A stretch of DNA of 64,000 nt. Source: Fulvia fulva. Lineage: Eukaryota; Ascomycota; Dothideomycetes; Mycosphaerellales; Mycosphaerellaceae. Under the pieces are notes generated by a model. It was not told the DNA's origin and did not search any database. It saw only the letters and a list, made by a program, of their open reading frames with translations. Both the position numbers and the translations under genes were made by a program. Positions within the stretch are counted from its first letter, which is position 1. Every line of letters begins with the position of its first letter. This document shows positions 35,100 to 48,199 of this stretch, in pieces. Location: assembly GCF_020509005.1 (NCBI RefSeq), contig NC_063018.1, forward strand, positions 372,001 to 436,000. The letters are read 5' to 3'.

Positions 35100-38000
35100 C
35101 TAATACCGGTACTAGTTTCGAGAGCTTTATCGAGGAAGCTATAGTTATGCTTATATATACGGTCCGAGGATTAGCGCTAGCCTATATTAAGTTGCCGGCT
35201 AATCGAGTCCGTCGAAGGTAGGCTTAGGTTTATATAGGTATTACTAGTAGAACGCGATTACGAGTTCTTTATATCTAGGTAGTACGGCTAACTACTTAGC
35301 CTAGCTCCGCGTACAATCCTTCTAAATAACTATATACTATATATCGTTATACCTAATCTTAGAATCTACTAGATCCTCTATTTCGTGTTCCTCCGATACC
35401 TAGCCTTCGCGTTCGACGATTACGGGCGCTAGTAGTAGTCTACGTTATCTAGGTATCCCTTCGGTTACTACGCGGCGTAACTTACTCGTATAGAACACGT
35501 TATAGATTTATATCCTATCGCTAAGTTCGAGTTTATACAAGCGTCTACCTACGGCCCTAACGACTCGAAACGGTCTAAGGAACTTATAATCGAGTTTCTT
35601 ACTTAGGCGTATAGTCTTAATATTACGGGCATCTAGTAGAACTATATCGTTAGGCTAGTAGGTAGGCGCTAGCGCTCGCCGAGTAGCTACGGCGTCGGCT
35701 GTTCGTACTTAAGTAAAAGTATATACGTCGCGTAGCTCGTCTAGGTAGTCGGGGCGTATAGACTCGAGTACCCGCCGTATTTATACTTAAGTATCTTATA
35801 TATTATTAACTAACGCGTTAGAGGCCTCAACTTTAGGTACTTCCCGAGCTATAACTTATAGTTTAGCTAGGCTACTAAACTCTATCCGCGGGTAGCGGCT
35901 AGAGTCGGCGAAGAATAGAGTTATTCCGGTACTTATAGACTCGTAATTATTAAGGGCGAACTCGGCGTCGGGTAGTAACTCGACCTAGTTATCTTGTTAA
36001 TAGTTAGTATAGGCGCGGATATACTATTCGAGTACTTAGTTTATACGTTCTAATTGCCTATCCGTTTCTAGATAGAAGGCTATAGAAAGATTCTAGTAGA
36101 TACTAAGCCTTACGTAGAGTCTACGGAAGAGCGCGCTAACAAATTACGTGCCTCTATCGCTTATAACTACCTCCGGTAGGCTGTATACGGGGAATATATA
36201 CTTATAGAACAAGGTGGCGGCGTGCTTAACGTTTAAGTTATTAGTAGGGAGTAGCCGTACGCGTTTAGTTAGTATATCGGTAACTATTATAGTATATTTA
36301 TAGATTAGTCTAGTATCAGGTTCTTTACTAGCGGGTAGGTCGACGATAAAGTCTACGGCGATATACTTCTATTCGTAACCGGGCGTATAGTATAGGGATA
36401 GGGTGCCTTACTTTATTAGTCTTAATAGAGTCGAGCGCCTATATATTAGGTAGTATTATACGTATCTTACGACGTTACTTACTATACTAGGCTAGAAGAG
36501 GTTTTGCCTCTATAGTAGATTAAAAGTCCTTACTATACCTTAGTAGCTAGCTACTCTACTATTATAGTATTTACGTACTATCCGGGTACGGAGGTTCTAA
36601 AAGGCTAGGATATATAAGGCTTTGTCGACATATAGTCGATCCGCGATAATTTCGTAATCTAATACGGCGATCTCCTATTATTATAGCTATACGTTAGCGA
36701 TCCCTTACTAGAGATTAGACTTTAGTTTAAGTATACGTGTCGTTATAGACCGGCTATTATATACTTCTATATATAGTTCTTCTTTATATAACTCCGTTTA
36801 CTCCTATTCCTCTAGTAGCGTAGGTTCGTCTAACGGCTCTATACTTCCTTCGATAGGTTACTCGTTACTAGGCGTCTCTTCGACTAGGACTCTACTATCT
36901 AGTTCCGAGTCGACGTTACTACCTACCTCGGCGTCGTTTAGTTTAAGTAGCGGCTATATTACGTCTCGCTAGCGCCGGGGGGTAGCGACATCGCTAGTAT
37001 AGTAGTCTTCTTCTTTATCGTCCGAGTCGCAAATTAATAGTACTTAATAGTTTATTAGTAGGTCGTCCTATACCTATATAGCGAACTAAGTAACAATGTC
37101 TAGGTTATAGGGTTTCAGAATAGTCTATTATTAATACTACGTTCTAGTACCGTCTACCCCCGCCGGTATGTCCTAAGAGCGACGGGTAAGACTATCTAGT
37201 TTCGTTCCTTAGGCGCCCGGGCGATAGGTAATCTTAAAGTTTAACTAGGACAGGAACTTAGCCTAGCGTACCTAGCGCCGGTTAAGCTACTTAGTAGTTA
37301 TTAAGTACTTAAGATTACGGTAATTAGTTAGTACCCGAACTAGCTTATTGTCTATAGCGCCGATAAGTTCCGGTTACTATTCCTCGAACGCCTTAACGAT
37401 AGCTAGGAGCTCTTTATTGTAAATGTCGTAGTTATATTCTTACGGACTAAGCTTCTTCGAGTAGAACGCTACGGGTCTAAGGACGCCGTTAATTATCTAT
37501 AATAGTACCCCTATATTGACCTAGTTACTAGAGTCTATTTCTACCTAAATCTACTCGCCTAGTTAATAATAGGCTAGTATACCTACTTGGCTAAAGCGCT
37601 ACTTAAGTTCCTTAAAGGCTATATCGTACTACTAGGTCTATACGAAGGGTAACTTCTTGACTACCTTACCGTCGACTTTACTCTTTTTACCTGTCTTCGT
37701 AAGGTCTATAAGGCACGCGGTTACTTTAGAGAAGGCGTAGATAAACTTCCTATAGAATCTAGTAAAGCTAAGGAACGTAAGAACGTCCTTAACGTTACGA
37801 GGCACCTCCTAGTTTATAATAGCTTCAATCTTTATAGGGTCTATCTTAACGCCCTCCGTCGTAATAATAAGGCCTAGGTATTTAATTCGTTTGACGTAGA
37901 ATTTACACTTGTCGATATCTACTAGTAGCCCTATATCCTATAGTTTATATAGCACCTTTCGTACGTAAGCTCTATAATTATCTAAGGAGCCGTCCGTATA

Positions 38001-39250
38001 AATTAGGACGTTATCGAGGTATACTATAGCGAAGTCGTCTAGGAATTCTCGGAGGATGTTATTGATCTTGCGCTACTAACTACTAGGGCTATTATAGAGG
38101 CCGAACGGAAGGACCTTAAACTAGTATAATCTATACCTAGTAATAAAGGCGGTTATCTATTCGTCCTCCTTACGGATACGTATATTATCAAATACGGCCA
38201 CGATATTAAGCTTAGTAAACCACTTGGCCTTAGAAACTTGCTTAAGTGTCTCCCTTAATAGAGGTATTAGGTATCGGTCCTTAACTATAATAGTATTTAG
38301 GGCGCGGTAGTCGACGTAGACGTAGAGTCCGCCTCCTAGCTTTTTAATAATTAACACGGGAGACGATATGTCTAATTTAGATAGTTCGACCGTACCGTTA
38401 GCTATACTATTATTAATGAATTTCTTAACGACTACTAGCTAATCCGGGTTTATACTAAAGGCCTTCTTATAGGGTCGCTACGCTTCTAATCCTAGTTTCA
38501 AGTTGATCGTATAGTCGGACGGGCTGTACTTACGTAGCTTAAACTCGCTCTTATGTCTAAAGGCGTCGGCTAGGTCGTAATATTCGGGCGGTAGCTTAGC
38601 CTTCGGGTCCTATACCTTATTCTCATTTATAAAGATTTCTAAATTATCTAGCGATATAGCGAAGGTAGAGGTATACTCCTCGTCGTCGAAATCCTCCGGC
38701 TATAGTACGAAGAGCTTATTAGCCTCTAGCTAGTCTTATCGCTTCTAGGCTCGCTTTACTATACGATAATAGGCGTCCGCGCTAATGAAATAGATATCGG
38801 GTTCTAGCTCGGGTAATACTAGTTTCGGCGCCTTAGGCTTACTATTATCGGCTTCTATTACAATCGTATAAGGCATACCGTTCTAGCAATAATATTAGTA
38901 GTAGGTAGGCTTGTCGAAGCTAAGTGTCTTGTATTTAAAGCTATACGAAGGGTCGTATTCTTCGAGCTAGGAGATGCCTAGTACTAGGTCGTACTTATCG
39001 AGGTTAGTAACGTAGTATAGCTCTTAACTAGTATAGCTACCGATAGTAACGTCTATTAGTACTACTTTAAGTAGTCGTATAGCCGCTCCGTTAGCTATAG
39101 GTAGGCGTCTTAGCCTTTCTAGCTTAAAGGTAGAGACTTTGTTTACGCGAACGAATCTTAGGTTAATAAACTTAGAGGAGGCGCTAGTATTAAGGAGGGT
39201 AAGTACGTTTGCTCTTCTACCTAATATACTAGTTATAGTACTAGTGTATA
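35100..39250 (-). pseudogene. Gypsy-D pol: protease, RT, RNase H, integrase, chromodomain
   Basis: RT is clear at 38157-38357 (GGGLYVYVDYRALNTIIVKD; KAKWFTKLN). The active site at 38010-38021 reads YLDN. RNase H lies near 37300-37600 and integrase about 35600-36900. At about 35220-35420 the minus strand reads EEHEIEDLVDSKIRY and a following IVI.KDC segment, a chromodomain-like block. RIP-type stops throughout. Confidence 0.78.
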
Positions 39251-39349
39251 CTATATACTTTCTATACGTTAGTTATATATATATATAGGCGTATAGGTGT
39301 TACCCTTAGCTATTACTATATATAGATATTCTTCCTCTTAGGTATATAT

Positions 39350-41940
39350 CTCGTAGTCTTGTTCTTCGTGTTTATAATTCGTAGATTTGTATATTACTCC
39401 TTTAGCGCGACGGTACTAAGGAGCTAGGTATTTCCCTAAACGGATAGTACTTCGATCTAGAGGGCTAGCGCGTCGGTTATAGCGTTAAGAGCGATAGATA
39501 TCTCGCGGTCGATATCGCCGGTACGCTACTTACCGCGGGAGTTATAAAGAATATATACGGGGTCGAGGCCGGTATGTCTAGGTTTATAATAGTAGAAGTA
39601 GCGGCCTTACTAGCGTAGCTATTCGCGGAGTTCGTCTATAAGCTTAGGTAGTATAGTATAACGCTAGGGGATAAGGCGTACGGCCGGGCTAGCGTTCTAG
39701 GTACACGTAGAGACCGTAAGCATGTTATTTATAGTAGGCGGCGCGGCTCGTAGTACTATACTAGCGCTCTATTGTCTAAAGCCCTATTAGCCTTGTCCTG
39801 AACTACTACGACGCCCGTTACCGCCTTACTAGGTATTCTTATCCTTATCCCTCTTACTATATATACTCTTTACGGTATTATATACCTCTTCCTTATCTTT
39901 AGCGATACGAATAAACTAGCTAACGGGGTCTATAAGCTAGTGGTCCTCTATCTTCTTTATCTAGAACTTGTTTAGGCTAATCTATAGCTCGTACGACACT
40001 ATAGGCTTACCGGCCTTAGCGCTAAGGCGGCGGTATTCGACGATATATTTACTAAACTCCTAGCTATACTTCTGCTTTAGCTAGTATAGGTCGCGTCTAG
40101 CCTTTAGCTTAATATCTCGAGGATTCTCGCTGAAGTTATTGTCTAACTCGTCCTATATATCCTCGAGGCTTACCTATTCGTCGTTCTTAATAGCTATACG
40201 GATAATATCCCTAGGGGTACTAAGAGTATAACGCTTAACGTAGTTAAAGATATTAAGGCAAGGTGTTTATATAGTATATCGTACCGCGATAGAGTCCTTA
40301 TAGCTCTCTTTCTAGTCGATATAGGAGAGCTCGCCTAAGTTGTCGAACTCTTTAGGATAGGGGAAACGTTAGTCGGTTTAGGCGGCAAATATCGTAGTGT
40401 TATTAGTACGGGCTACTAAGAGTACGAGAGAACCGGCGCGGCTAGTACGGTTATAGGTACGGGCCCGATAGCTACTACCTACTAGAGTCTAAGAACGACG
40501 GGTACCGGCTTATAGGAATCCTTCTAGACTAGTAGTCTACTATTCTTACTACTACGGCTATTACTAGGGTCGTAACTACTTAGGGAAAGTGAGCGGGCGG
40601 TCTTACTCGCTTAGTAAGGCGGTAAGCCGGGCTTATATCTTAAGTTACGAGATCTTAGTATCCTACTATATAATCTTGGCCTTAAGTTAGTCGACTTCGT
40701 CCTCTACTTACTCGAGATAGCTATTAGTAGTATTAATACGGCCTACTAGCTTATCGGTAATCTTCTTATAGTACTCCTTAGTTACGGCGTCGTCTAAGGC
40801 TATTTATAGTATCTAGATACGGGCCTTAGTATCTTCCTAGGATGTCTAATATATTATAGTATCGGCTTATATCTTATCTCGCTCGGTCGCTATATCCTAT
40901 TAGTCTTTAAAGACGACATTATATTCTTCTTAGAGCTTCGCGAGTTTAGTATCGACTTGATTACGTTCCTCGCGATAGCGTCGTACCTAGGCTCGGGAGT
41001 AGTCGAGTATGACCTTCTAGTAGGCGTACCTATCTATAACGGTTCACCTCGTAAGGCTATACTTAGTATTACGTAACCTAGTACGCTAGCGCGCCCGGAC
41101 CCTAGACCCTAACCCCGACGTTTACTTTATCGCGGCTTCGCGACTTTATTATCTTCTCTTCCTCGTAGAGCTTATTCGATTCTAAGGTATTAATACGTTT
41201 ACGCCCTATCTTACGCCTTGTCCGGATTACTATCTATAGTACTCTTAACCTTAAGATATATAGTGTTAGGCCGTAAGGTAACTATCCTCTTAAATGCTTT
41301 AGTATCGGCGATCTTATAGTTTATTAGATCGTACTCGAAGTCTATATCGACGAAGTCGATCTAGTCTATACGAGGAGGCGATATACTATTAATAAACTAT
41401 ATAAAGTCGATACCTTTACTATCGTCCTCGTAAGACGAGAGACGAGTATCTTCGATATCTAGTCGTACTAGCTTCTTAACCTCTACCCTACTACCCTCGT
41501 ATCGTATTAAAGACTAAGGCGTATTATTAGTTATAGGAATTTATGAATCGGGTATATAAAGATAAGAGAGAGTATACCTACCTATACTAAACGGCGGTAT
41601 ATCCCTATCTATTCTATTTCCTTACTTATACTATATCCTAGTTACGCGGTCCGGATATATACTATCGCTAAGGATTAGGTTGAGCTAGTTCTAAAGTTCT
41701 AGGTTCTAAGGGTCTCCGGTTAGTAACTCGGCTAAGATAGAGGACGTATAATATAGGTACTACTATTACTAAGTAACGGCGGTAGGTCGTATACTAAAAG
41801 GTCGTAGAGGAGGGCGTCGAGAGGCCTCGTCGGCGTTCTCTATTATTACGAATTGATCGTACGGTCTAGTACTATCGTGCTATCTCGGGCGGTCTCGGTA
41901 TTGTACGTAGAGGTTAGCTCTCTACTCGTAGGTAGGCGTA
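39350..41940 (-). pseudogene. Gypsy-D gag, split by a family-E solo LTR
   Basis: The minus strand shows a zinc-knuckle remnant near 39560-39610 (GRYFYYYKPRHTG, Cys/His changed to Tyr) and a coiled-coil-like region around 40640-40990. The solo LTR at 41035-41229 interrupts it. The start near 41900 is not identifiable. Confidence 0.55.
41035..41229 (+). repeat. Solo LTR of family E in Gypsy-D
   Basis: 195 bp, the reverse complement of the E1 LTRs at 45761-45955 and 47193-47387, flanked by a perfect 5-bp duplication ctatc (41030-41034 and 41230-41234). A solo LTR with matching duplication is the usual product of LTR-LTR recombination, so a complete E element once sat here. Confidence 0.92.
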
Positions 41941-41946
41941 ACTAAC

Positions 41947-42144
41947 TATTACGGGCGAGAGTACTATAATAGGGTCGGGTAAAGACATATATAGTTACGC
42001 GAGCTATCTAAGAGAGTGCGAGAAGCGCGAGAAGATCAAGTCGCGCGAATCGAGCTAGCGGGTACTAGCGGCCGCTAGCGCGCGAGTATACGGCCGACGA
42101 TACTATATTACGAGGCAGTTAGTAAAAAGGGCTATCTCGTAATA
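41947..42144 (-). repeat. Gypsy-D 5' LTR
   Basis: 198 bp, TATTACGGGC...TCGTAATA; aligns to 34821-35018 with mainly RIP-type differences. Confidence 0.9.
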
Positions 42145-42527
42145 GAAATAGATTGTCTAGAGTTAGTAGGAGACTTTTCCTATTAACTAAGAATCACTAG
42201 AAACTAGGAGACTATATTAAATTTAAGACTAGTCTAATTAAGAGGTAATAATTAAGCTACCCTTACCCTAGTAAAAGATATATATATTTATAACAAGTCG
42301 AAGTACATTGATATTACCTATAACGCTATTAGGAAACTTTAGTAGAGAAGGCTTATTACTATTAAGTACACCCTAACCTCTAAGATAGTTATAGACGGGT
42401 TTATAAAACTAAAGACTAGTCTATACTTCTAGAGGTTTATAAGCTAGCTTAACCTATTATAAAAGGGTCTAAGTACTATTAATAGGAAGTAAGTAGACTA
42501 TGACCTCCTATACGAGATAAGTCGGAG
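42145..42527 (+). mobile_element. Copia-A2: RNase H end of pol and polypurine tract (RIP-mutated)
   Basis: Plus-strand sequence matching the complement of Copia-A1 from about 6885 down to 6493, with nearly every CpA/TpG changed. It starts abruptly at the Gypsy-D LTR, so the upstream part of the element is missing. It continues into its 3' LTR, which was later split twice. Confidence 0.88.
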
Positions 42528-42539
42528 TGTTAAGATATA

Positions 42540-42573
42540 AATAGATAAATAAATAAATAAATATATTTATAAT
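42540..42573 (-). repeat. TAAA/TTTA microsatellite, probable LINE-2 3' tail
   Basis: Plus strand aatagataaataaataaat continues as an A/T repeat next to the target duplication, so it is probably the LINE 3' tail. A simple-repeat tail instead of poly-A is known in some LINE clades. Confidence 0.65.
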
Positions 42574-45500
42574 GCCTATCTAGCTCCTTAAAGGTCTACG
42601 AGGCCGGGGACTATTAGGGAAGAGAGAGGGAAAAACCGTCGTACGGGGAAATATCCTCTTTAGGTATTAGTAAGTTCTCTCTATTACTTATTAGTTAATC
42701 TGTCGTACTATGACCGGTAAGTACTAGGTAGTTAGCTACTCCGGAGTACTAATCTACCCGGTACCTAGGAACGAGTATTAGTAGCTAGCCGACTATTGAA
42801 CAGACGATAGGTCGACTATTAGTAGAGGCGGGTCGCCTATCGAGTAGGAGACAGGTCGACCGTCGAGCGGAAAACGGGCTAGCCGTTAAGTAGATAACGA
42901 GTCGACCCTTCCGGGCTCCTATACTCTATTAGTACTCCTATCGCTCTTCCTCCTACGCTCGGGGTCGCTATAGGCTACGGTCTACCCGCCTACGTAGTCG
43001 TCGGCGCTACCGGAGTTCTACTACGTCTATAGGTAGGGCGCCTTCGGGGGCTTCCTAGAGCTCTTCCTCCTAGGCTATCTCCTCTATTCTTACTACTATC
43101 TTACCCGCTATCTAGAACTACTATCGTAGGCCGGTCCGTATTACTATTCGTACCGCTACTCGTATCCTACGCGCTATACCTATTATATATTAGAAGTCTA
43201 TAGCCCCCGTCTCGAGGCGTATTACCTACAGGGCTTCTATAAAGCGTAGGTAGAATAGTATAACGTGTTTCGGCGTCTAAATACGTCTTTATTTATATAG
43301 GCTACTATCTACTCCCGGTACCTTTCGGCGATATAGATAGTCCTTAAACCTAATATATTCCGAGCGGAGTAGTATCGCGACTATTACCTATAGGCGGGTA
43401 AGGGCTCGGAAGAGTCTTACTCTATCTCGGCTAATAGGTCCTGTCTTCGGCGCTACCTCGTCTTCTCGTCGATATACTCGTCGTAGTAGTAGTTACCCGT
43501 TTAGGTGCCTTTCGCCTTTCTCCTAGCGCTCGTTCTAGATTCCCTATATATATCTACGGACCGCGTTCGCTATAGCCTTCCGTTCTTTACGTCCCTATCC
43601 CGCTCCTATTACTAGTATACTACTAGCTAGGGCCTATACTCGGAACTTTACTATCGGGGTTTATTATATATCTAGCTACCGCTAGGCCTATAATCCTGTC
43701 TTCTTTTTAGGCGCTATAGATCGAAGGCGTGTCGTAATCGCCTAGTACGCTACGCGGATATCGCTCTCTACCTTACTATACGCCGTCTAGAGCGTATAGC
43801 CTATAGCGAGCTATTAGAGGTAGAGGTCTAGTAGCGCGATCTACGTATCTACTTCTAGGACCTACGTCGGTATAGTACGGTATACCCCGGTCGCCCTACG
43901 TAAATATTCGTTCTATACGTTTTGAATCTACTTTATCTAGCTAGTCGCGTAGGATAGATACTAGACTAGTACCCTAAAGGTGATCGCCGGTCGGACGATA
44001 GAGCTATATAGCTAGCGTACCTTTACGAAGGCTACGCCCTATATAGAGGCCGCGAGGCGTATAACTAAGGCTTTATTCTAGTCTCCCCGCTACTAGAGCT
44101 ACTTTAGGTAGGCGTACTACCGGAGTTACGTATCTACTTAGAATCCTAGAACCCGGATCGATAGCTATAGAGTAATCTAGCTTACGCCGGTCCTGGCCTC
44201 GATCGTAGCTTAGAGGTTATACTTCTTTAGGGTCCTCGTAAGATAGATTATCTAGTACTTCTTAGGTATAAAGACTACCCCGTATTACGCCGCCTAGTCG
44301 TTATATACTTCGAGCGCCGCTTCGAGTTAGCGGTAATTAGTCTCGGTTAAGTCGCTATATATTAGGATGTTCGTGTAGTCGACAAAGCCTATATAGGAGT
44401 TAGTACCGCCGGCGCTTCCCCTAAGTAGCGGGAGGAGCGTAGAGGCGAAGAAAAGGAAGAGGATCGGAGAGAGCGATAAGCCCTACGGGATCCTATTTTC
44501 TATAGGCCGTATCTAAGGTTTACGCTACTCCTCTAGGACGAGCTACGTAGACCGGTTACTAAGGAAAGACTTAACGAACGCGACGAGCTAGCTAGATAGA
44601 CCTTTCGCCCGGAGGTTATAGAGTAGTCGGGCGTAGGAAACTTTATCGAACGCCCCCGAGATATCGAGGGATAGTAGGGTAGCGACCTATTATCGGCCTA
44701 TTACCTCGATTATATAAACCTATTTCGTAACGAGTTCTAGGGCGGTCGTCGTAGACCGCCCTAGTCGGGCTCCTATCTACTCGGCTAGGAGGAGCTAGTA
44801 CTCCTCGGCTAGCTTAGAGATACGATCGGCTACGATACGCTCTAGCGCCTTACCGATCGTACTAAGTAGGGCTATCGGGCGGTAAGCCTTCCTAACGTCG
44901 TATCTAGCCTTACCCTCCTTACGGAGGACGACTATACTCGAGTACCGGAAGGGGGTCGGTACGTATAACTACTAGAGATATACCGTAAATAGCCCCGCGA
45001 GGTACGGGGCGAGCGTCTAGTAGTAGTACTTAAGGAATCGGTTAGGGATCTTATCTAGTCCTAGGGCCTTATCTAGTAGCGCCGCTTTTAGTACTATTAG
45101 TACCTCCGCCTCCGTTACTTCTTAGCTAGTCTCGAGCTCCGTTAGGTATACGAAGCCTTTAATATCGTCGAGTTAGGTAGTAACCGGGGGAGGGAAGAAC
45201 GCCTCTACTAGCGCGTCGGCTCTACCTTACTAGGCTTCCTAGAGGACCCCTTACCTATTATAGATAGGTAGGAACTATAGTAGTAGTAGCGGCGTCTCTC
45301 GCTTCCTTATACGCGCCTACTTAGCGAGCTTCTAGACCTTACTTCGGTCTCCTATAACTTCGCGGACGGCGTTACGCTACGTAGTACTACCCTAGGGCCT
45401 AATAATCCTACTCTTCTCGTTATCTAGTCGGCGGTATCGGGCGTATATAGCGTCCTATTTTATCTCGTTCTACCGGCGCCGCGCCGCTACCGTTATACGG

Positions 45501-45760
45501 ACTACGTCTACGTATTCCTATAACTAGGCTAGCGACGCGTACTTCGAGGGTCGGGTATAGGGGATCTTATCCCGAATTCCTCTTAATATATACTACTATA
45601 GGCTCCCTACTACCGTATCGATTTCCGCCTCTAAGCGGAGGGGTACCGGCGGTACGAGGGCCGTTATTCGTTCTTATAGTACCTTATTAATCTCTTTCTA
45701 GTCCGCTCTCCTCTACTAAGGCCGTAGGTCTAGGGCTAGTAGCGCCTATAGGTATATTAC

Positions 45761-45955
45761 TAATACGGACAAGGCGTAAGATAGGGCGTAATCGTATTAA
45801 TACCTTAGAATCGAATAAGTTCTACGAAGAAGATAAGATAAGAAAGTCGCGAAGCCGTAATAAAGTAAACGTCGAGGTTAGGGTCTAGGGTCCGGGCGCG
45901 CTAGCGTACTAGGTTACGTAATACTACGTATAGCCTTACGAGGTGAACCGTAATA
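45761..45955 (-). repeat. E1 3' LTR
   Basis: 195 bp, TAATACGGACAAGG...GAACCGTAATA; nearly identical to 47193-47387, with a few transitions and one C/A difference. Confidence 0.92.
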
Positions 45956-46189
45956 CTACCACCCCTCTTAAACCGCCGTACGCCCTCGTACGCGGAAATA
46001 TATTGCCGTAGGGTACTACCGTAAGGAAGAGCCGTACTATTAGGAAGCGCTAGCTTACGTCGGGTTAACCGTAGAGAGACTATATATCTTGCCGTAGTAA
46101 GCCTTAAGTCGAGAGTCTATATTATACCGTAGTATACCTTAGATAAGCTAACTATATATTAAGCCTTAGCTTACCTTAAGTTATATCTA

Positions 46190-47102
46190 TATTACGCGGG
46201 CGTTATAGGGTCGACTATCGGTAACGGATTCTTTAGCGTTATAGGCTTACTATCTATAATATCCGGGTCGTCTAGTATCTAACCCTTCGGCTTCCGCTAG
46301 CTAGATCTATATTACGACTACGTAAGTTCTTAATCTTAGCGGCCGCCTTCTTACTTAACTTCTTTAGGTAAGCAATCTTAGCTACTAAGTCCTTATCGTC
46401 TCTAAGCTCGTCGAGTATTACTAAGAGCGATACTAACTTATCCTTATACCGATTGGCCTTAGCCTATAGCCAACTCTTCTAAGTAGTTAATACCTCCCGT
46501 ACCTCCTTAAGACCGAGGTAGGCGAGGCGGTGTTCGTCTAGGACATCTAGCTAGGCTTCTAGGTTCTTAGTAACTAAGCGAGAAAGCTCCTTAGCTATAG
46601 CGATCTAGAACTCGGTAGGGTTATACCGTAGCCTATATTCTACCTCTTCGCCCTTCTAGGTAAAGTTAATAGGTATCGTATAGCGGTAGCTAAGATATTC
46701 CTCCTTCCGCGTACATATACCCTATTATAGAGTCTTATCCTCTCTACCTATACGGAGTCGGGTTTCCTTCTTAGACTAACGTCGGTTATACTTATTATGT
46801 AGTAGCTCTTAGTACTTCTAGCGCCGACGTTCTTCCTCTTACTAACGAGCCTACTTAGTGTCTCCGCGACGCTAAGTCTCGTTCTATATCTCTTACGCTA
46901 TATTACGTAGTCGTTCTATACCTACGGTATCGTCGAAATCCGGATCCTACTACGACTCGTCTTCTACCTCTTACTACGCTACGCTAAGTACGCCGTTCCG
47001 CTTTTATCGGGCTTCTCGGAGGAACCCCTTCGTAAGAGGGTTTAGATTAAGTCTTAGGATAAAGGATAATTCGTCTAGTCCGATCGTCGTATTAGTACCT
47101 AT
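46190..47102 (-). pseudogene. E1 single ORF: charged coiled-coil protein of unknown function
   Basis: One minus-strand frame is open apart from TAG/TAA codons at positions that fit Gln or Trp. The likely start at 47100-47102 is ATA, explained by ATG to ATA at a TpG. The protein is about 300 residues: a polar region rich in Arg, Glu and Gln, then RKEEYLSYRYTIPINFT and YRLRYNPTEF, then a helical stretch (AKELSRLVTKNLEA, RLAYLGLKEVREVL, DLVAKIAYLKKLSKKAAAKI). No zinc knuckle, protease or RT. It could be a Gag-like or a captured host protein. I do not recognise it. Confidence 0.6.
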
Positions 47103-47192
47103 AGCTATTCGAGTCTCGGTCGTACGCGGTTATAGTAGCAATATATAGTCTATAATTGTACGGCTCGGCGATCTAAGGGCGGTAGAACTTAA

Positions 47193-47387
47193 TAATACGG
47201 ACAAGGCGTAAGATAGGGCGTAATCGTATTAATACCTTAGAATCGAATAAGTTCTACAAAGAAGATAAGATAAGAAAGTCGCGAAGCCGTAATAAAGTAA
47301 ACGTCGAGGTTAGGGTCTAGGGTCCGGGCGCGCTAGCGTACTAGGTTACGTAATACTAAGTATAGCCTTACGAGGTAAACCGTAATA
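47193..47387 (-). repeat. E1 5' LTR
   Basis: 195 bp partner of 45761-45955. Confidence 0.92.
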
Positions 47388-48199
47388 GTTACGTCGAACG
47401 TCGTACGGATAGCTAGGTAGTCTAGATAGCCGGTATCGAGTTCTAGGTCCGTATCGTAGAAGATAGTCCGCTAGGCTATCTACTATATCGCGAAGGTTAG
47501 GTTAAGCGTCTAGGTCGTTTTTTTCTACTAATACGTAACCGTGCCTATAGGAAGTACTAGGCTAAGGCCGGATACCTCTACTAGACTAATAAGCGCGTCT
47601 ACGGCGCTATAGGCCGAGAGTACGCTATCGCCTCCCTATCTTAGGTAGTAGAGGTTAAGATCGCCGACTAGGATATATATATTAGCTTCCTCTTAGAGAG
47701 CTTCTTAGAGCTAGTAGAGGGTGGCCGACTAGCTATTATCTTCTATCGAGCCCGGTACTAAGTACGGATTATAGGCGTTATAGATAGCTATTGTCTTACC
47801 GTTAGTAAGGCGTAGCCGTAGAGAGGCTATATCGCTAGAGTAGGTATAGGTCGTCTACGTTATTATCGCGATTTCTTTACTTACGTAGTAGTAGACCCGC
47901 GCTACCGGCTAGTTACCTTAGGGTACTATAAGGTAGTATCTCGGGTCTACGAGTATCGTCTTTCCGTTTATCTACTACTCTTAGATAGCAACTATATAGT
48001 ACCGGCTAGGGTGTAGTAGGCTAAGGAGTAGCTTCTAGGCCTTGTCCTTACTCTTATTAGCGTTATACTATACGATAGTTAGCTAGGTAAGCGTACTATT
48101 TATAGTTAGACTATTGTATTAGCTATAGTTCCCTATTCTACCTCCGTAGGTTTACTACTATATTGTCGTCCTCGTCGCCCTCGCCCTCGCCTTCGTTAT

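Larger units (their letters stand above)
34821..42144 (-). mobile_element. Gypsy-D: third Ty3/Gypsy family, chromodomain type
   Basis: Two 198-bp LTRs (34821-35018 and 41947-42144) enclose a minus-strand Gag-Pol region; the C-rich tract at 35019-35031 is the polypurine complement. The flanks do not match: cttag on the left (Gypsy-C1) and gaaat on the right (Copia-A2), so the two ends join different host sequences. A family-E solo LTR sits in the gag region. RIP-mutated. Confidence 0.9.
45761..47387 (-). mobile_element. Element E1: small LTR retrotransposon without pol, nested in LINE-2
   Basis: Two 195-bp LTRs (45761-45955, 47193-47387) with target duplication attac (45756-45760) / gttac (47388-47392), one G/A difference. 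The interior is only 1,237 bp. A tract reading AAGAGGGGTGGTAG on the minus strand abuts the left LTR as a polypurine tract, giving minus orientation. No RT, integrase or protease motif is seen; a single long ORF occupies most of the interior. It is therefore non-autonomous (LARD/TRIM-like, but protein-coding). A solo LTR of the family is at 41035-41229. Confidence 0.88.
42574..48180 (-). pseudogene. LINE-2 ORF2: endonuclease and RT, split by E1
   Basis: The minus strand shows an endonuclease motif VGDLNLYYLR at about 47635-47675 and RT around 43900-45350, whose active-site segment at 44374-44391 reads GFVDYTNIL. The tail to about 42600 holds the C-terminal region and 3' UTR. E1 (45761-47387) separates endonuclease from RT. 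The Tyr after FVD is not an obvious RIP product. Confidence 0.72.
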
